The position numbers and the translations under genes are program-made. DNA of 64,000 nt. Origin: SpSt-333 sp040751955. Lineage in GTDB: Bacteria > Bacteroidota > Ignavibacteria > UBA10030 > UBA8401. Below the pieces are notes generated by a model. The model was not told the origin of the DNA. It did not search any database and saw only the letters and a program-made list of their open reading frames with translations. Positions within the stretch are counted from its first letter, which is position 1; each line of letters starts with the position of its first letter. Below are positions 56,543-64,000 of the stretch, piece after piece. The stretch covers positions 1-64,000 of the forward strand of contig JBFMFY010000012.1 of the NCBI GenBank assembly GCA_040751955.1, written 5' to 3'.

Positions 56543-57907
56543 TTATCCTTTTATATCCTTCGCGCATCGTATCATCGCCGCAAGACTTTTTTCAACATCG
56601 TCATCCGTAGTAGCCCATGAAGAAACGCTGATGCGCATGGCGGTTCGTCCGTGCCACTGTGTACCGCCGCACCAGCATGTACCATCTTTTTGAATCGCAC
56701 TGATGATAGACGAGGTTTCCGCATCTGTGCCAAACGAAACAAGCACTTGATTCAAAACAACATCATTGAGTATCTCAAATCCTGCATTTGTTAGACCTTC
56801 TGCAAAGCGCCGTGCCTGACGACAATTACGATTGATCAGTTCCTCCAATCCATTTCTTCCGAGAGATTTTATCGCTGCCCAGATTTCAACTCCACGCGCT
56901 TTGCGGGATAACTCCGGCGTAAATTGATACGGAACCCGCTCACCGCTTTGATCGAGATAGGCACCACCTTGATACATTGCATTCACAAGATCGCCTGCAT
57001 GTTTGACAATGACAACACCGCTGTCGTAGGGCACATTCAGCCATTTGTGCGCATCGGTTGCCCATGAATCTGCATCACGATATCCCGAAAGTAAATATTT
57101 TTTCTCCGACGAAACGGCAGCCCATAGTCCGAATGCGCCGTCAACATGTACCCATGCACCTGCCTGTTTTGCCAGAGGAATAATTTTATCTGCAGGATCA
57201 AATGCGCCGGTGTTTACATTACCTGCTTGAAGGCATAGAATGGTATGATCATCGAGATTTTTCACTGCATCGGCACGCATTCGTCCTTGATCGTCGGTAG
57301 GAATTGTCTCGACTCTTTCTCTTCCCAGTCCGGCAAGATCGAGAGCTTTGAGAGCGCTGGAGTGTACTTCTTGCCCCACAATAACACGAATAGGCGGAGC
57401 ACCAAACAACCCCTTCGCGTGCACATCCCATCCTTTGCGTTGTAATAAAATGTTCCGCGCAGAAATTAGTGCACTACAATTTGCCATTGTTGCACCGGTG
57501 ACAAATCCTATTCCCGAATCCGAAGGTATTTCTAACAGCTCATGAAGCCACTGCACACACACCTGTTCAAGAAATGCTGCTACCGGACTCAGCACTTCCA
57601 ATCCTGCATTTTGATCCCACGCTCCTGCAAGCCAATGCGCCGCCAGTGAAGCGGGAACAGATCCGCCGACAACGAATCCAAAATAACGTCCGCCGGCACT
57701 CGCAACTGTAGAAGGTGAGCCTGTTCGGTGCAAAAATTCGATCACATCTTCAGGAGAGGTTGAGTGTTCGGGAAGAGGTTCACGGAATCGTGCCAATGCA
57801 ACAAGTGATTGTTGATCAGGAAATACTTTCCTGTCATCTAACGTTTGAAGGTACTCAATACCATATTGAGCAGATTGGTTGAGAAGATTTTCTATATTAG
57901 ACTTCAT
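56543..57907 (-). CDS. Pyridoxal-dependent group II decarboxylase
   Basis: 454 residues from the ATG at 57907 (MKSNIENLLNQ); an ATG at 57994 would add a hydrophobic, Cys-rich segment that is part of the neighbouring pseudogene. Group II decarboxylases act on aromatic amino acids, glutamate or aspartate. GGRYFGFVVGGSVPASLAAH and VTGATMANCSALISARN are substrate/cofactor segments, HVDGAFGLWAAV carries the cofactor-binding Asp, and the PLP lysine is in SWATDAHKWLNVPYDSG. Substrate cannot be read out from sequence. It is preceded by a decayed peptidase gene. Confidence 0.9.
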   Translation of the reverse strand: MKSNIENLLNQSAQYGIEYLQTLDDRKVFPDQQSLVALARFREPLPEHSTSPEDVIEFLHRTGSPSTVASAGGRYFGFVVGGSVPASLAAHWLAGAWDQNAGLEVLSPVAAFLEQVCVQWLHELLEIPSDSGIGFVTGATMANCSALISARNILLQRKGWDVHAKGLFGAPPIRVIVGQEVHSSALKALDLAGLGRERVETIPTDDQGRMRADAVKNLDDHTILCLQAGNVNTGAFDPADKIIPLAKQAGAWVHVDGAFGLWAAVSSEKKYLLSGYRDADSWATDAHKWLNVPYDSGVVIVKHAGDLVNAMYQGGAYLDQSGERVPYQFTPELSRKARGVEIWAAIKSLGRNGLEELINRNCRQARRFAEGLTNAGFEILNDVVLNQVLVSFGTDAETSSIISAIQKDGTCWCGGTQWHGRTAMRISVSSWATTDDDVEKSLAAMIRCAKDIKG

Positions 57908-57924
57908 ATGGATATTTGCCCTAA

Positions 57925-58193
57925 TAAATAATAACGGATCTGGTTTTGTGCACCACCGGCATATCCACCTAATGCAGATGGCTCGTTTCACCAAAGCAAG
58001 TGGAGATCAGCATACCTTTTTCTTGCTGGTTCCAATCGGCAAACAATGTATTGCGTACGCTTCGGTACTGGTTCATCTTATCCACGATCCGGACAGGAAT
58101 TGATGGATTGTTTTCCGTTACGATGGTACCGAATTGTGTTCGCTCCTGTGCGGTCGAAAAGGACGGAAGAAAAGAGAGTGTTATTCTTCCCAT
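57925..58193 (-). pseudogene. Truncated S9 peptidase pseudogene
   Basis: The reading frame on the minus strand gives PSFSTAQERTQFGTIVTENN, then PSIPVRIVDKMNQYRSVRNT and FADWNQQEKGMLISTCFGET, then SHLH-stop-VDMP. This matches the start of S9 dipeptidyl peptidases with a propeller (such as TENIPxIPxxxxxxxxQYQxxRxxxFADW ... ISTRFGETxQLHRVDMP). A stop replaces the Arg codon, and the copy ends before the catalytic domain, abutting the decarboxylase start. It is only about 90 codons of a 600-700-codon gene. Another frameless remnant was not found. Confidence 0.7.
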
Positions 58194-58279
58194 ATAGACA
58201 TCTTTACAATTGTTGATCGATAAATACGAGATGAAATATAATACAGAAGGAATTCGTATAGCACAACATTTAAAAATAG

Positions 58280-58314
58280 AAAAGGCGTAATAGATTGCTC
58301 TACCACGCCTTTTT
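58280..58314. terminator. Bidirectional terminator
   Basis: Stem AAAAGGCGT/ACGCCTTTT at 58280-58288 and 58305-58313, with T-rich sequence on both strands; it can end the lipoprotein gene on the minus strand. The rest of the 58194-58338 gap holds nothing I can support. Confidence 0.7.
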
Positions 58315-58338
58315 CTCCCCCGTACATCTGATCATCGG

Positions 58339-58869
58339 TTAGTCATCATCTCCTTCATCATCGTCATCATTGTTCTCATCGTCATCATGGTCTTTACCGC
58401 CCCCCTTTTTTTTGTCGTGCGGAACGACTACGTCAATAGATGCACTCACCGTAAGGCTTCCTATCGCGGTAACGGTAAAAATATACGTCCTGCCATCTTT
58501 ATCTTTTCCTTTTCTTTCCGCTTTCAAATTCAACGGAACTGAATACGTTGCGCCTGTCAGCGTTCCGACGTACGAAATTTTTCCATACTCGTCTGTCAAT
58601 GCATACGTCGCCGTCGTGTAATCTGATAATGTTCCGTTGAATGTAACGGTCTTCCACTTTTTATTAGGCGGCCACAATATCGTATCCGATGCGGTCAGTG
58701 TTACTGTAGGACCGTTGTCGCTTGGGGGCAAAATTCTTGGCGTAAAATTTGAACTGATGTTCGACTGACTTGCTTCATCCACCGGTGCATTGACAAGCCC
58801 GGTGGAATTTTCATTGCCGCATCCTGCCACAAGCAGGAGAAACAAAACTGTAATTACCAGATGCTTCAT
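58339..58869 (-). CDS. Lipoprotein with Ig-like domain and acidic tail
   Basis: A 176-residue protein with a lipoprotein signal (MKHLVITVLFLLLVAGCGNE; lipobox VAGC at Cys17). Residues 50-150 form Ig-like strands (TVTLTASDTILWPPNKKWKT, FTVTAIGSLTVSASIDVVV), and WPPNKK is a motif in several secreted envelope proteins of this group. The C-terminus is a run of Asp/Glu/Asn after KKKGGGKDHDDD, possibly calcium-binding. Its role is unknown. It ends at a bidirectional terminator. Confidence 0.75.
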   Translation of the reverse strand: MKHLVITVLFLLLVAGCGNENSTGLVNAPVDEASQSNISSNFTPRILPPSDNGPTVTLTASDTILWPPNKKWKTVTFNGTLSDYTTATYALTDEYGKISYVGTLTGATYSVPLNLKAERKGKDKDGRTYIFTVTAIGSLTVSASIDVVVPHDKKKGGGKDHDDDENNDDDDEGDDD

Positions 58870-58970
58870 GTGACCAACACCTCCACATTTGTTTGTTTAA
58901 ATTCCGCTACAAGAAAGCAAGATGACGAAAAAATGTCAACTTTTTTCTTTGTAACAGTGCTGGACTTGGG

Positions 58971-60164
58971 TTACATGAGGATTTTTGCAACAACAATGGT
59001 TGCATCATCCTGAAATTCTTTGTTTATCGTGAATTCTCGGACAGAAGCAATGAGCGAAGCGCTCATGTGATCGGCGGAGGGGCGCTCTGTATCAAGAATC
59101 AGCTCCTTGAGTCGCTCCATGCCAAATTGTTCTTTGGCTGGATTTGTCGCATCAAGAAGACCATCACTGATCATGTAGAGCGTATCCCCTTTTTCAAGTT
59201 GCAGTGAGTTTGTTTGGTAGGCAGCATCGTGTTGAATGCCAAGTGCAAGGTGCGGTGTTCTGAACTCTTCGATCTTCGGTTGGTTGAAACGCTGCCGAAG
59301 GATTTGCGGATGTCCCGCTGTAATAATTTCGGCAGCGAGAGTGTGTTGGTCCAGCAGAGCAGCCGCACATGTTACAAACATATTTTTCTCGGTAACCGAG
59401 TATATCGTCTTGTTTACATTACTCATAATGAGTGAAAGCGACTGCGTATGCTGCAGTTCATGCACAATACAACTTTTGGTCATTGCAGCAAGTACGCCTG
59501 CACCGGCTCCATGTCCGGATGCATCGGCAACAACCAACAGAATTTTTGAATCGGAAACCGGGATGATGTCGTAATAGTCGCCGCCAATACTCGCCGCCGG
59601 AATGCTCATACCGGCGATCTCACACCACGCAGTGCGCTGCGGCGATTCGGGAAGCAGGGAGCCATGTATCTGTTCAGCAAATTTCATCTCTGCTTCCGAT
59701 TCCGCACGCCGCTTTTTCTCATTCCCGATCACACGGACAAAAAGGGCATATCCTGTCGATAAACATACGATAGCAATCATCCCGAAGATTGGGCGCTTGG
59801 TCTCTAAATCTTCCATCTCCTCTTTCGATATTTTGAACAGTCGGTCCGGAACGATCATTTGATGTTTTTCAAAATCGGAAAAAAAGTATTGTTCTATTTT
59901 TGTGTACGAAAGCTGAAATGCTGTAAATAACAATATCCATACGACCAATTTCATCGGTTTGTTTATTAACAATACAATTCCTGCTGAAAATAATCCGCTG
60001 GTGACTGTAAGGATTATCAATCTGTACCACGGTCCCGGCAATACTGAGGTTTCCATCAATAATGTCAACGGACCGATCGTTGCAAAGAGAAAAAAGACCG
60101 CAACAGAAAGTTGACGGATCTCTTTCCGAGTCATCGTTTTAAGGATGTTGTTGACCTTTGCCAT
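58971..60164 (-). CDS. SpoIIE/PP2C-type serine phosphatase with membrane N-terminus
   Basis: 397 residues from the ATG at 60164, which follows GAGAGG at the proper distance; an ATG at 60179 is five codons earlier. About four membrane segments (LSVAVFFLFATIGPLTLLME, LIILTVTSGLFSAGIVLLIN) lead to a PP2C/SpoIIE domain: SIGGDYYDIIPVSDSKILLV, ADASGHGAGAGVLAAMTKS, TLYMISDGLLDATNP and DDATIVVAKI with metal-binding Asp residues. It probably controls an anti-sigma pathway by dephosphorylation of an anti-anti-sigma factor. No such partner is adjacent. Confidence 0.9.
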   Translation of the reverse strand: MAKVNNILKTMTRKEIRQLSVAVFFLFATIGPLTLLMETSVLPGPWYRLIILTVTSGLFSAGIVLLINKPMKLVVWILLFTAFQLSYTKIEQYFFSDFEKHQMIVPDRLFKISKEEMEDLETKRPIFGMIAIVCLSTGYALFVRVIGNEKKRRAESEAEMKFAEQIHGSLLPESPQRTAWCEIAGMSIPAASIGGDYYDIIPVSDSKILLVVADASGHGAGAGVLAAMTKSCIVHELQHTQSLSLIMSNVNKTIYSVTEKNMFVTCAAALLDQHTLAAEIITAGHPQILRQRFNQPKIEEFRTPHLALGIQHDAAYQTNSLQLEKGDTLYMISDGLLDATNPAKEQFGMERLKELILDTERPSADHMSASLIASVREFTINKEFQDDATIVVAKILM

Positions 60165-60358
60165 GGGTATGCCTCTCATTGTGAGAACTGTCGATCCGTC
60201 GGCACGATTCTGTAAAGCGGTGGAAAAAATATACCGTTATTACTTTCCAAGCGCAAATTGTAATGAATGTTTCAATACACTCGTTCTGCTCTTCCATCTT
60301 TTGTTTCCCTTCTCTATATTAAAGCCACTCTTTTACAATCATCCAGAACGAGGCACCT

Positions 60359-61771
60359 ATGAACCGAATACTTTTTGTTCTTGTTACATTTCCCTGCTTG
60401 TTGTTCTCTCAATCGTTCAATCAGTTCTTTCATGACAAAACGATGCGGATTGACTACCACCACACTGGCACCAAAGGGATGGAGATCATTGCGCTCGATA
60501 AAGTGTACGAGGAGGGGATCTGGTCGGGCAGTAAAACACAGATGCTCGATCAATTGAATTTCGGCGAATACATGGTGAGAGTGTACGACGTCGTAACTGC
60601 AGCAATGATCTATTCGCGCGGGTATTCAACAATGTTCAATGAATGGCACTCGACAGACGAGGCGCTGGCAGGCATTGTGAAAACAATCCATGAAACGATC
60701 AGGATACCCTTCCCGAAAAACAAAATTCAATTGACGATTTCCCGGCGCGATAAACAGATGATCTTCCATGAATTGTTTTCAACCGTGATTGATCCGAACG
60801 ATCCGGCAGTCGTCAATAAGCAGCAACGAACGCCGCAATTTAAATTTTCCAAATTGATAGATAACGGACAGTCGGATAAAAAGGTCGATCTGCTGATCGT
60901 AGGAGACGGTTACGCAAAGGCAGATATGCAAAAATTCCGTGACGACGCGAAACATTATTCAGACATCCTCTTCGGTACATCGCCGTTCAAAGAGCGAAAA
61001 AAAGATTTCAATGTCTGGACCATTGAAGTTGAATCGAAACAGAGCGGTATTGATAAGCCGAAATCGAACGTGTGGAAAGAGAACGCACTCGGATCGATGT
61101 ATGATACATTTGGCTCTGCACGCTACATACTTACGGAAGAGAATCGCGTGCTGCGCGACATCTGCGGGCAGGTACCGTACGACGCGATTGCTATACTTGT
61201 GAACGATAACCGGTACGGCGGCGGTGGAATTTACAATCTGTACACGACTTGTTTCACACAAACCGACACAAAAGGAATGGAATGGCAGATGGATTACGTC
61301 TTCGTGCATGAACTTGGACATTCGTTTGCAGGATTGGGGGATGAATACTACACGTCGTCTGTCGCCTACACTGATTTTTATCAGGCAGGCGTTGAACCGT
61401 GGGAGCCGAACCTGACGACGCAAACGGACGGAGAGAAATTGAAGTGGAAATCATTTGTCGATGTATCGACACCTATCCCGACGCCGTGGAAAAAATCGGA
61501 GTACGATTCCATAGAAACGCTCCGCGGAAAACTTGATCGCCTCGCACCGGATTACTATGCAAAACGGGAACCACTCTACCAAGCAAGTCAAAATATTTTG
61601 AAGAACGCAGAATATAAAAATAAAGTCGGCACATTTGAAGGAGGCGGGTATGTTTCAAAAGGAGTGTATCGTCCTGCTGTCGATTGCAGAATGTTTTCGT
61701 TGAGTCTGGTCGGATTCGATCCTGTCTGCTCCGCGGCGATTGAGAGGGTAATCGACTCGTATGTAAAATGA
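60359..61771 (+). CDS. M64-family metallopeptidase
   Basis: A 470-residue secreted zinc peptidase (signal MNRILFVLVTFPCLLFSQS). The catalytic motif HELGHSFAGLGDEYY (near residue 318) is the HExxHxxxxxxD/E zinc site; KVDLLIVGDGYAKADMQKFR and RDDAKHYSDILFG match the IgA-peptidase M64 family, first described for Clostridium ramosum. Its target here is unknown and not necessarily immunoglobulin. It is followed by a coupled gene with an overlapping start, so the two may act together. Confidence 0.88.
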   Translation: MNRILFVLVTFPCLLFSQSFNQFFHDKTMRIDYHHTGTKGMEIIALDKVYEEGIWSGSKTQMLDQLNFGEYMVRVYDVVTAAMIYSRGYSTMFNEWHSTDEALAGIVKTIHETIRIPFPKNKIQLTISRRDKQMIFHELFSTVIDPNDPAVVNKQQRTPQFKFSKLIDNGQSDKKVDLLIVGDGYAKADMQKFRDDAKHYSDILFGTSPFKERKKDFNVWTIEVESKQSGIDKPKSNVWKENALGSMYDTFGSARYILTEENRVLRDICGQVPYDAIAILVNDNRYGGGGIYNLYTTCFTQTDTKGMEWQMDYVFVHELGHSFAGLGDEYYTSSVAYTDFYQAGVEPWEPNLTTQTDGEKLKWKSFVDVSTPIPTPWKKSEYDSIETLRGKLDRLAPDYYAKREPLYQASQNILKNAEYKNKVGTFEGGGYVSKGVYRPAVDCRMFSLSLVGFDPVCSAAIERVIDSYVK

Positions 61772-62715
61772 TGGATGCAAAAGCAATCGTATCGAATCAC
61801 CCATGGTTGCAGCACACGTCTGCCGAAACTGTGATCATGGGTGATGATCTGGATGCGGCGCTATCAACGTATCTTTATCTTGTAAAAAATCCTGCAGCAA
61901 AACTTGCCGGAATCTACACACAGTACACGACACTGTTCTATCATTCATCACTTTCAACAGCCGATCTCGAACGATCCGTCTATATCGATCTGGATATCAA
62001 CCATCCATCATGCCGTTCGCTCGGACACCACATTGTCAGAAACACTACAGCTGATACACTGATCGGTCTTCAAAGCAGCTGTAACCCGAATGAGATCGCC
62101 GGTCGATCCGTAACAAATCGATTCAGGGAAAAATATCCTCTCGGCACTATTCATTTTTTAATGTGGCTCTACCATGAACCAATCCCTGCAACGCAATTTG
62201 CCGAACGGTTGATCTGGCTGGCAGATTCTGCTTTTATCAACGGTCAACAGCACCGATTCCGGAAAAATGTTGAACATTGGATTCACTCCGAAATGCCGCA
62301 TCCGTCGCTCATTCAATCTTTGTCCAACATTAATACGCCGCAATTTGAAAACGAGATGGAACGGTTGCAGCAGAAATTATCCGCACTCGGCTTTCATAAA
62401 GGAAGCGGACAGATCAAATCCCGCCACAAACAATTGACAGGATTTCAATGCCAACCGGTAAACATATCTGCTCAAGGAATGACTCGGTACATCCACGATA
62501 TGTTCAACATGATCGGTTCAATGACCGGCTGGAAAATTGCACCCAAACAATTGGATGTCGCGCATTTAATATCGAAAACAGGACTACGAACGAGCGATTC
62601 TTTAAAGAATGTTTTGAAAGGAAGATCGCTCGATAGCTTTTTATCTGCAAAAAATGTATTTTCGTATGCAATCCCGTTCAAGGACAACATCAATTACACA
62701 ACGGGGATACTTTGA
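61768..62715 (+). CDS. DHH-like hypothetical protein
   Basis: A 315-residue protein with MGDDLDAALSTYLYLVKNP at residues 24-42 and SVYIDLDINHP near residue 70, which recall the DHH phosphoesterase metal-binding motifs, though the DHH triad itself is not present in clear form. GHHIVRNTTADTLIG follows. No catalytic role can be assigned. Its ATG overlaps the stop of the M64 gene (ATGATGA), so the genes are translationally coupled. Cytoplasmic by lack of signal. Confidence 0.6.
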   Translation: MMDAKAIVSNHPWLQHTSAETVIMGDDLDAALSTYLYLVKNPAAKLAGIYTQYTTLFYHSSLSTADLERSVYIDLDINHPSCRSLGHHIVRNTTADTLIGLQSSCNPNEIAGRSVTNRFREKYPLGTIHFLMWLYHEPIPATQFAERLIWLADSAFINGQQHRFRKNVEHWIHSEMPHPSLIQSLSNINTPQFENEMERLQQKLSALGFHKGSGQIKSRHKQLTGFQCQPVNISAQGMTRYIHDMFNMIGSMTGWKIAPKQLDVAHLISKTGLRTSDSLKNVLKGRSLDSFLSAKNVFSYAIPFKDNINYTTGIL

Positions 62716-62745
62716 TTATGCTTCGTCGCGTGCCGTCGTACGATA

Positions 62746-62824
62746 GTCATCCTGAGCAAACGAGTGTTTTTTACGAGTGCGTCGAAGGATCGACTGTAAT
62801 GTGACGGCACTTGCTCAGCATGAC
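62746..62824. repeat. Interspersed repeat, GTCATCCTGAGCA family
   Basis: Starts GTCATCCTGAGCAAA and ends TTGCTCAGCATGAC, with the common GTCGAAGGAT box between. This element fills most of the gap before the methyltransferase gene and is distinct from the GTCATTGCGAG family. Confidence 0.7.
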
Positions 62825-62864
62825 CATTTTGTTTACGGTTTTACTTATTTGACCCGATACAACT

Positions 62865-63818
62865 ATGTTCTACAACATCGACTGCATCGAAGGTGCAAAA
62901 AAATATCTCGCAGATTCTTCCGTTGATCTCATCATCACCGATCCACCATACGGGATCAAAGGGGATACGCTGCATAAGCATTACAATAGAAATGAAGCGA
63001 ACGTCCTTAGCGGATATATTGAGGTTCCCGAAAGCGAATACAAGGAATTCAGCGAGCGGTGGGTCAAAGAAGCGGAACGGGTTCTCCGCCCCGGCGGTTC
63101 GATCTACATTGTGTCGGGATATTCGAATCTTCATCACATTTTGAATGCACTCGGACAAACCTCGCTTAAAGAAATAAATCACATCATCTGGAAGTACAAT
63201 TTCGGTGTGTACACGAAGAACAAATACATCTCGTCGCACTATCACATTCTCTATTATTATAAGCCGGGAAAGAAACCGACCTTCAACACATTCTCCCGTT
63301 TTTCCGACTCTGAAAAGTCTGCATCGAACGGCTCGTTGAATTATCAAGACAGGGAAGACGTCTGGATCATCAACCGGGAATACAAACCGGGAAAAATCAA
63401 GAATAAGAACGAACTCCCCTCCCAGCTGCTGATTAAAATGATTCAGTATTCCAGCAATCCAGGCGACACGATCTGCGATTTCTTTTTGGGAAGTTTCTCT
63501 ACAGCAAAGATCGCGATCGGCTTGAACAGGGAAGCAGTCGGTTTTGAAAAGAGCACAGTCGCCTATAATCACCAGATTAAAGTAATGAAAAAAATAATTC
63601 CCGGTTCCCTCCTTTCTCAATTGCGAGTCCCACCGAAAAATGTTTTGCATAAACAGGGACAACCTGTTTCGGACAAAGAAAGAAAAGAGATTAAATCTCT
63701 GTTTAATGCGTTGCAAAAGAAAGGATTAACGAAGAAAGATTCGCTCGTGGCGATCACGAAGAAAACCGGCAGAGGATACTGGTCATTGCTAAAAATAATA
63801 GATAAGGATATAACCTAA
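62865..63818 (+). CDS. DNA N6-adenine/N4-cytosine methyltransferase
   Basis: A 317-residue beta-class enzyme: catalytic motif DLIITDPPYGIKG (near residue 24) precedes the SAM motif DTICDFFLGSFSTAKIAIG (near residue 203). DPPY suggests N6-adenine methylation. The usual DPFxGSGTT is altered to DFFLGSFST, so SAM binding should be tested. A C-terminal extension (KEIKSLFNALQKKGLTKKDS, then GRGYWSLLKII) may be a helix-turn-helix target-recognition part. There is no adjacent nuclease gene within the window, so it is either an orphan or has its partner outside. Its stop overlaps the first operator of the next gene. Confidence 0.9.
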   Translation: MFYNIDCIEGAKKYLADSSVDLIITDPPYGIKGDTLHKHYNRNEANVLSGYIEVPESEYKEFSERWVKEAERVLRPGGSIYIVSGYSNLHHILNALGQTSLKEINHIIWKYNFGVYTKNKYISSHYHILYYYKPGKKPTFNTFSRFSDSEKSASNGSLNYQDREDVWIINREYKPGKIKNKNELPSQLLIKMIQYSSNPGDTICDFFLGSFSTAKIAIGLNREAVGFEKSTVAYNHQIKVMKKIIPGSLLSQLRVPPKNVLHKQGQPVSDKERKEIKSLFNALQKKGLTKKDSLVAITKKTGRGYWSLLKIIDKDIT

Positions 63819-63884
63819 TAATACGATTGCAAATATAAGGTTATACCCTTATATTAATTACAAAAATATTAGGATATAACCTTA
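63803..63884. promoter_or_regulatory. Three 16-bp palindromic operators at 33-bp spacing
   Basis: TAAGGATATAACCTAA at 63803-63818, TAAGGTTATACCCTTA at 63836-63851 and TTAGGATATAACCTTA at 63869-63884 are near-palindromes of one consensus (TAAGGxTATAACCTTA). Their starts are exactly 33 bases apart, about three helical turns, which puts a bound protein on one face of the DNA. The third overlaps the start of the next gene by one base, and the first overlaps the methyltransferase stop. They are probably operators for the mobile mystery protein A or a neighbour. Confidence 0.75.
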
Positions 63885-64000
63885 TGAAAAATACTAATAA
63901 GAAGCTACAACTTGATCAATTGGATCGAAAACTGGATAAATTTCGTGTTGTGAGTGGAATTGATGTCCCACAAAGAGGTTGGATTAATGCAATCAGAACA
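63884..64000 (+). CDS. Mobile mystery protein A homologue (partial, cut by window end)
   Basis: Only the first 39 codons are inside the window: MKNTNKKLQLDQLDRKLDKF, then RVVSGIDVPQRGWINAIRT. This opening matches mobile mystery protein A, a small helix-turn-helix protein that is usually followed by a Fic-domain protein (mobile mystery protein B) on plasmids and islands. It has no strong ribosome site: the operator AGGATATAACC lies where one is expected. The rest, including the DNA-binding domain, lies beyond position 64000. Confidence 0.75.
   Translation, partial: MKNTNKKLQLDQLDRKLDKFRVVSGIDVPQRGWINAIRT

Noticed and set aside
58000..58197. Plus-strand ORF opposite the S9 pseudogene
   Set aside because: The minus-strand reading matches a known peptidase family and explains the sequence.
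62841..63716. 291-codon minus-strand ORF over the second methyltransferase gene
   Set aside because: The plus strand encodes clear methyltransferase motifs across the same span; the minus ORF has none.
1..64000. tRNA, rRNA or CRISPR arrays
   Set aside because: No tRNA cloverleaf sequence, rRNA-like block or regular spacer-repeat array was seen by reading; the repeats present are single palindromic elements. A tRNAscan or Infernal run could overturn this.

Overview
The window looks like a chromosomal segment from a bacterium of the Bacteroidota/Chlorobiota (FCB) group, most probably Ignavibacteria-like. The clues are a secreted protein ending in a type IX secretion sorting domain of the NFPNPFNPSTTI type (21780-22937), an S46 dipeptidyl peptidase, an OmpL-like porin, TonB-dependent uptake, DUF2851 and DUF4921 proteins and many FCB-style lipoproteins. 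Base composition is moderate and both strands are densely coded. No rRNA, tRNA or CRISPR array was recognised. The assignment rests on protein motifs read by eye, not on a search.

Layout. 1-3015: dCTP deaminase and a secreted S9 peptidase. 3101-6755: a visibly AT-rich insert with a PD-(D/E)XK-like protein, a small ORF, an HNH nuclease, a beta-class DNA methyltransferase, an Mrr-type nuclease domain and an ORF6N protein; its last gene overlaps pyrF. 6752-22937: pyrF, DUF2851, TrhO, an M28 peptidase, two tandem Rieske lipoproteins, a GT2 glycosyltransferase, a coiled-coil protein, an S46 peptidase, a membrane glycosyltransferase-like protein, a zinc-finger anti-sigma-like protein and the sorting-domain protein. 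23012-29287: acyl-CoA synthetase, then porin, PII, Amt, PII, a cold-shock protein with a structured leader, and an SRPBCC protein. 29493-34510: small envelope proteins and a histidine kinase/response regulator pair. 34518-39922: DUF4921, a DUF4258/YgiT-type toxin-antitoxin-like pair, phosphoglucomutase/phosphomannomutase, enolase and DUF1761. 40020-47452: cation/proton antiporter, glycerate kinase, DNA alkylation repair protein, prohibitin-like protein and a large hybrid kinase. 47423-51250: a thiamine salvage operon (TonB receptor, thiamine pyrophosphokinase, PnuC/PnuT transporter) under a TPP riboswitch with an intrinsic terminator. 51322-58193: lipoprotein, RAYT transposase with REP elements, a histidine-utilisation cluster (hutU, Hpt protein, small Cys protein, hutI), a PLP decarboxylase and a peptidase pseudogene. 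58339-64000: lipoprotein, SpoIIE-type phosphatase, M64 peptidase, a DHH-like protein, a second DNA methyltransferase and the first 39 codons of a mobile mystery protein A homologue behind three evenly spaced palindromic operators.

The points most worth a second look are: the three 16-bp palindromes at exact 33-bp spacing before the mobile mystery gene; the RAYT locus, where each 103-bp REP repeat carries a decayed copy of the hutI 3' end; the methyltransferase/Mrr frame break across five A6 runs; a UUUUUUA slippery heptamer that separates a signal peptide from a type IX cargo protein; perfect palindromes inside two coding genes; and a two-state attenuator-like leader before the cold-shock gene.
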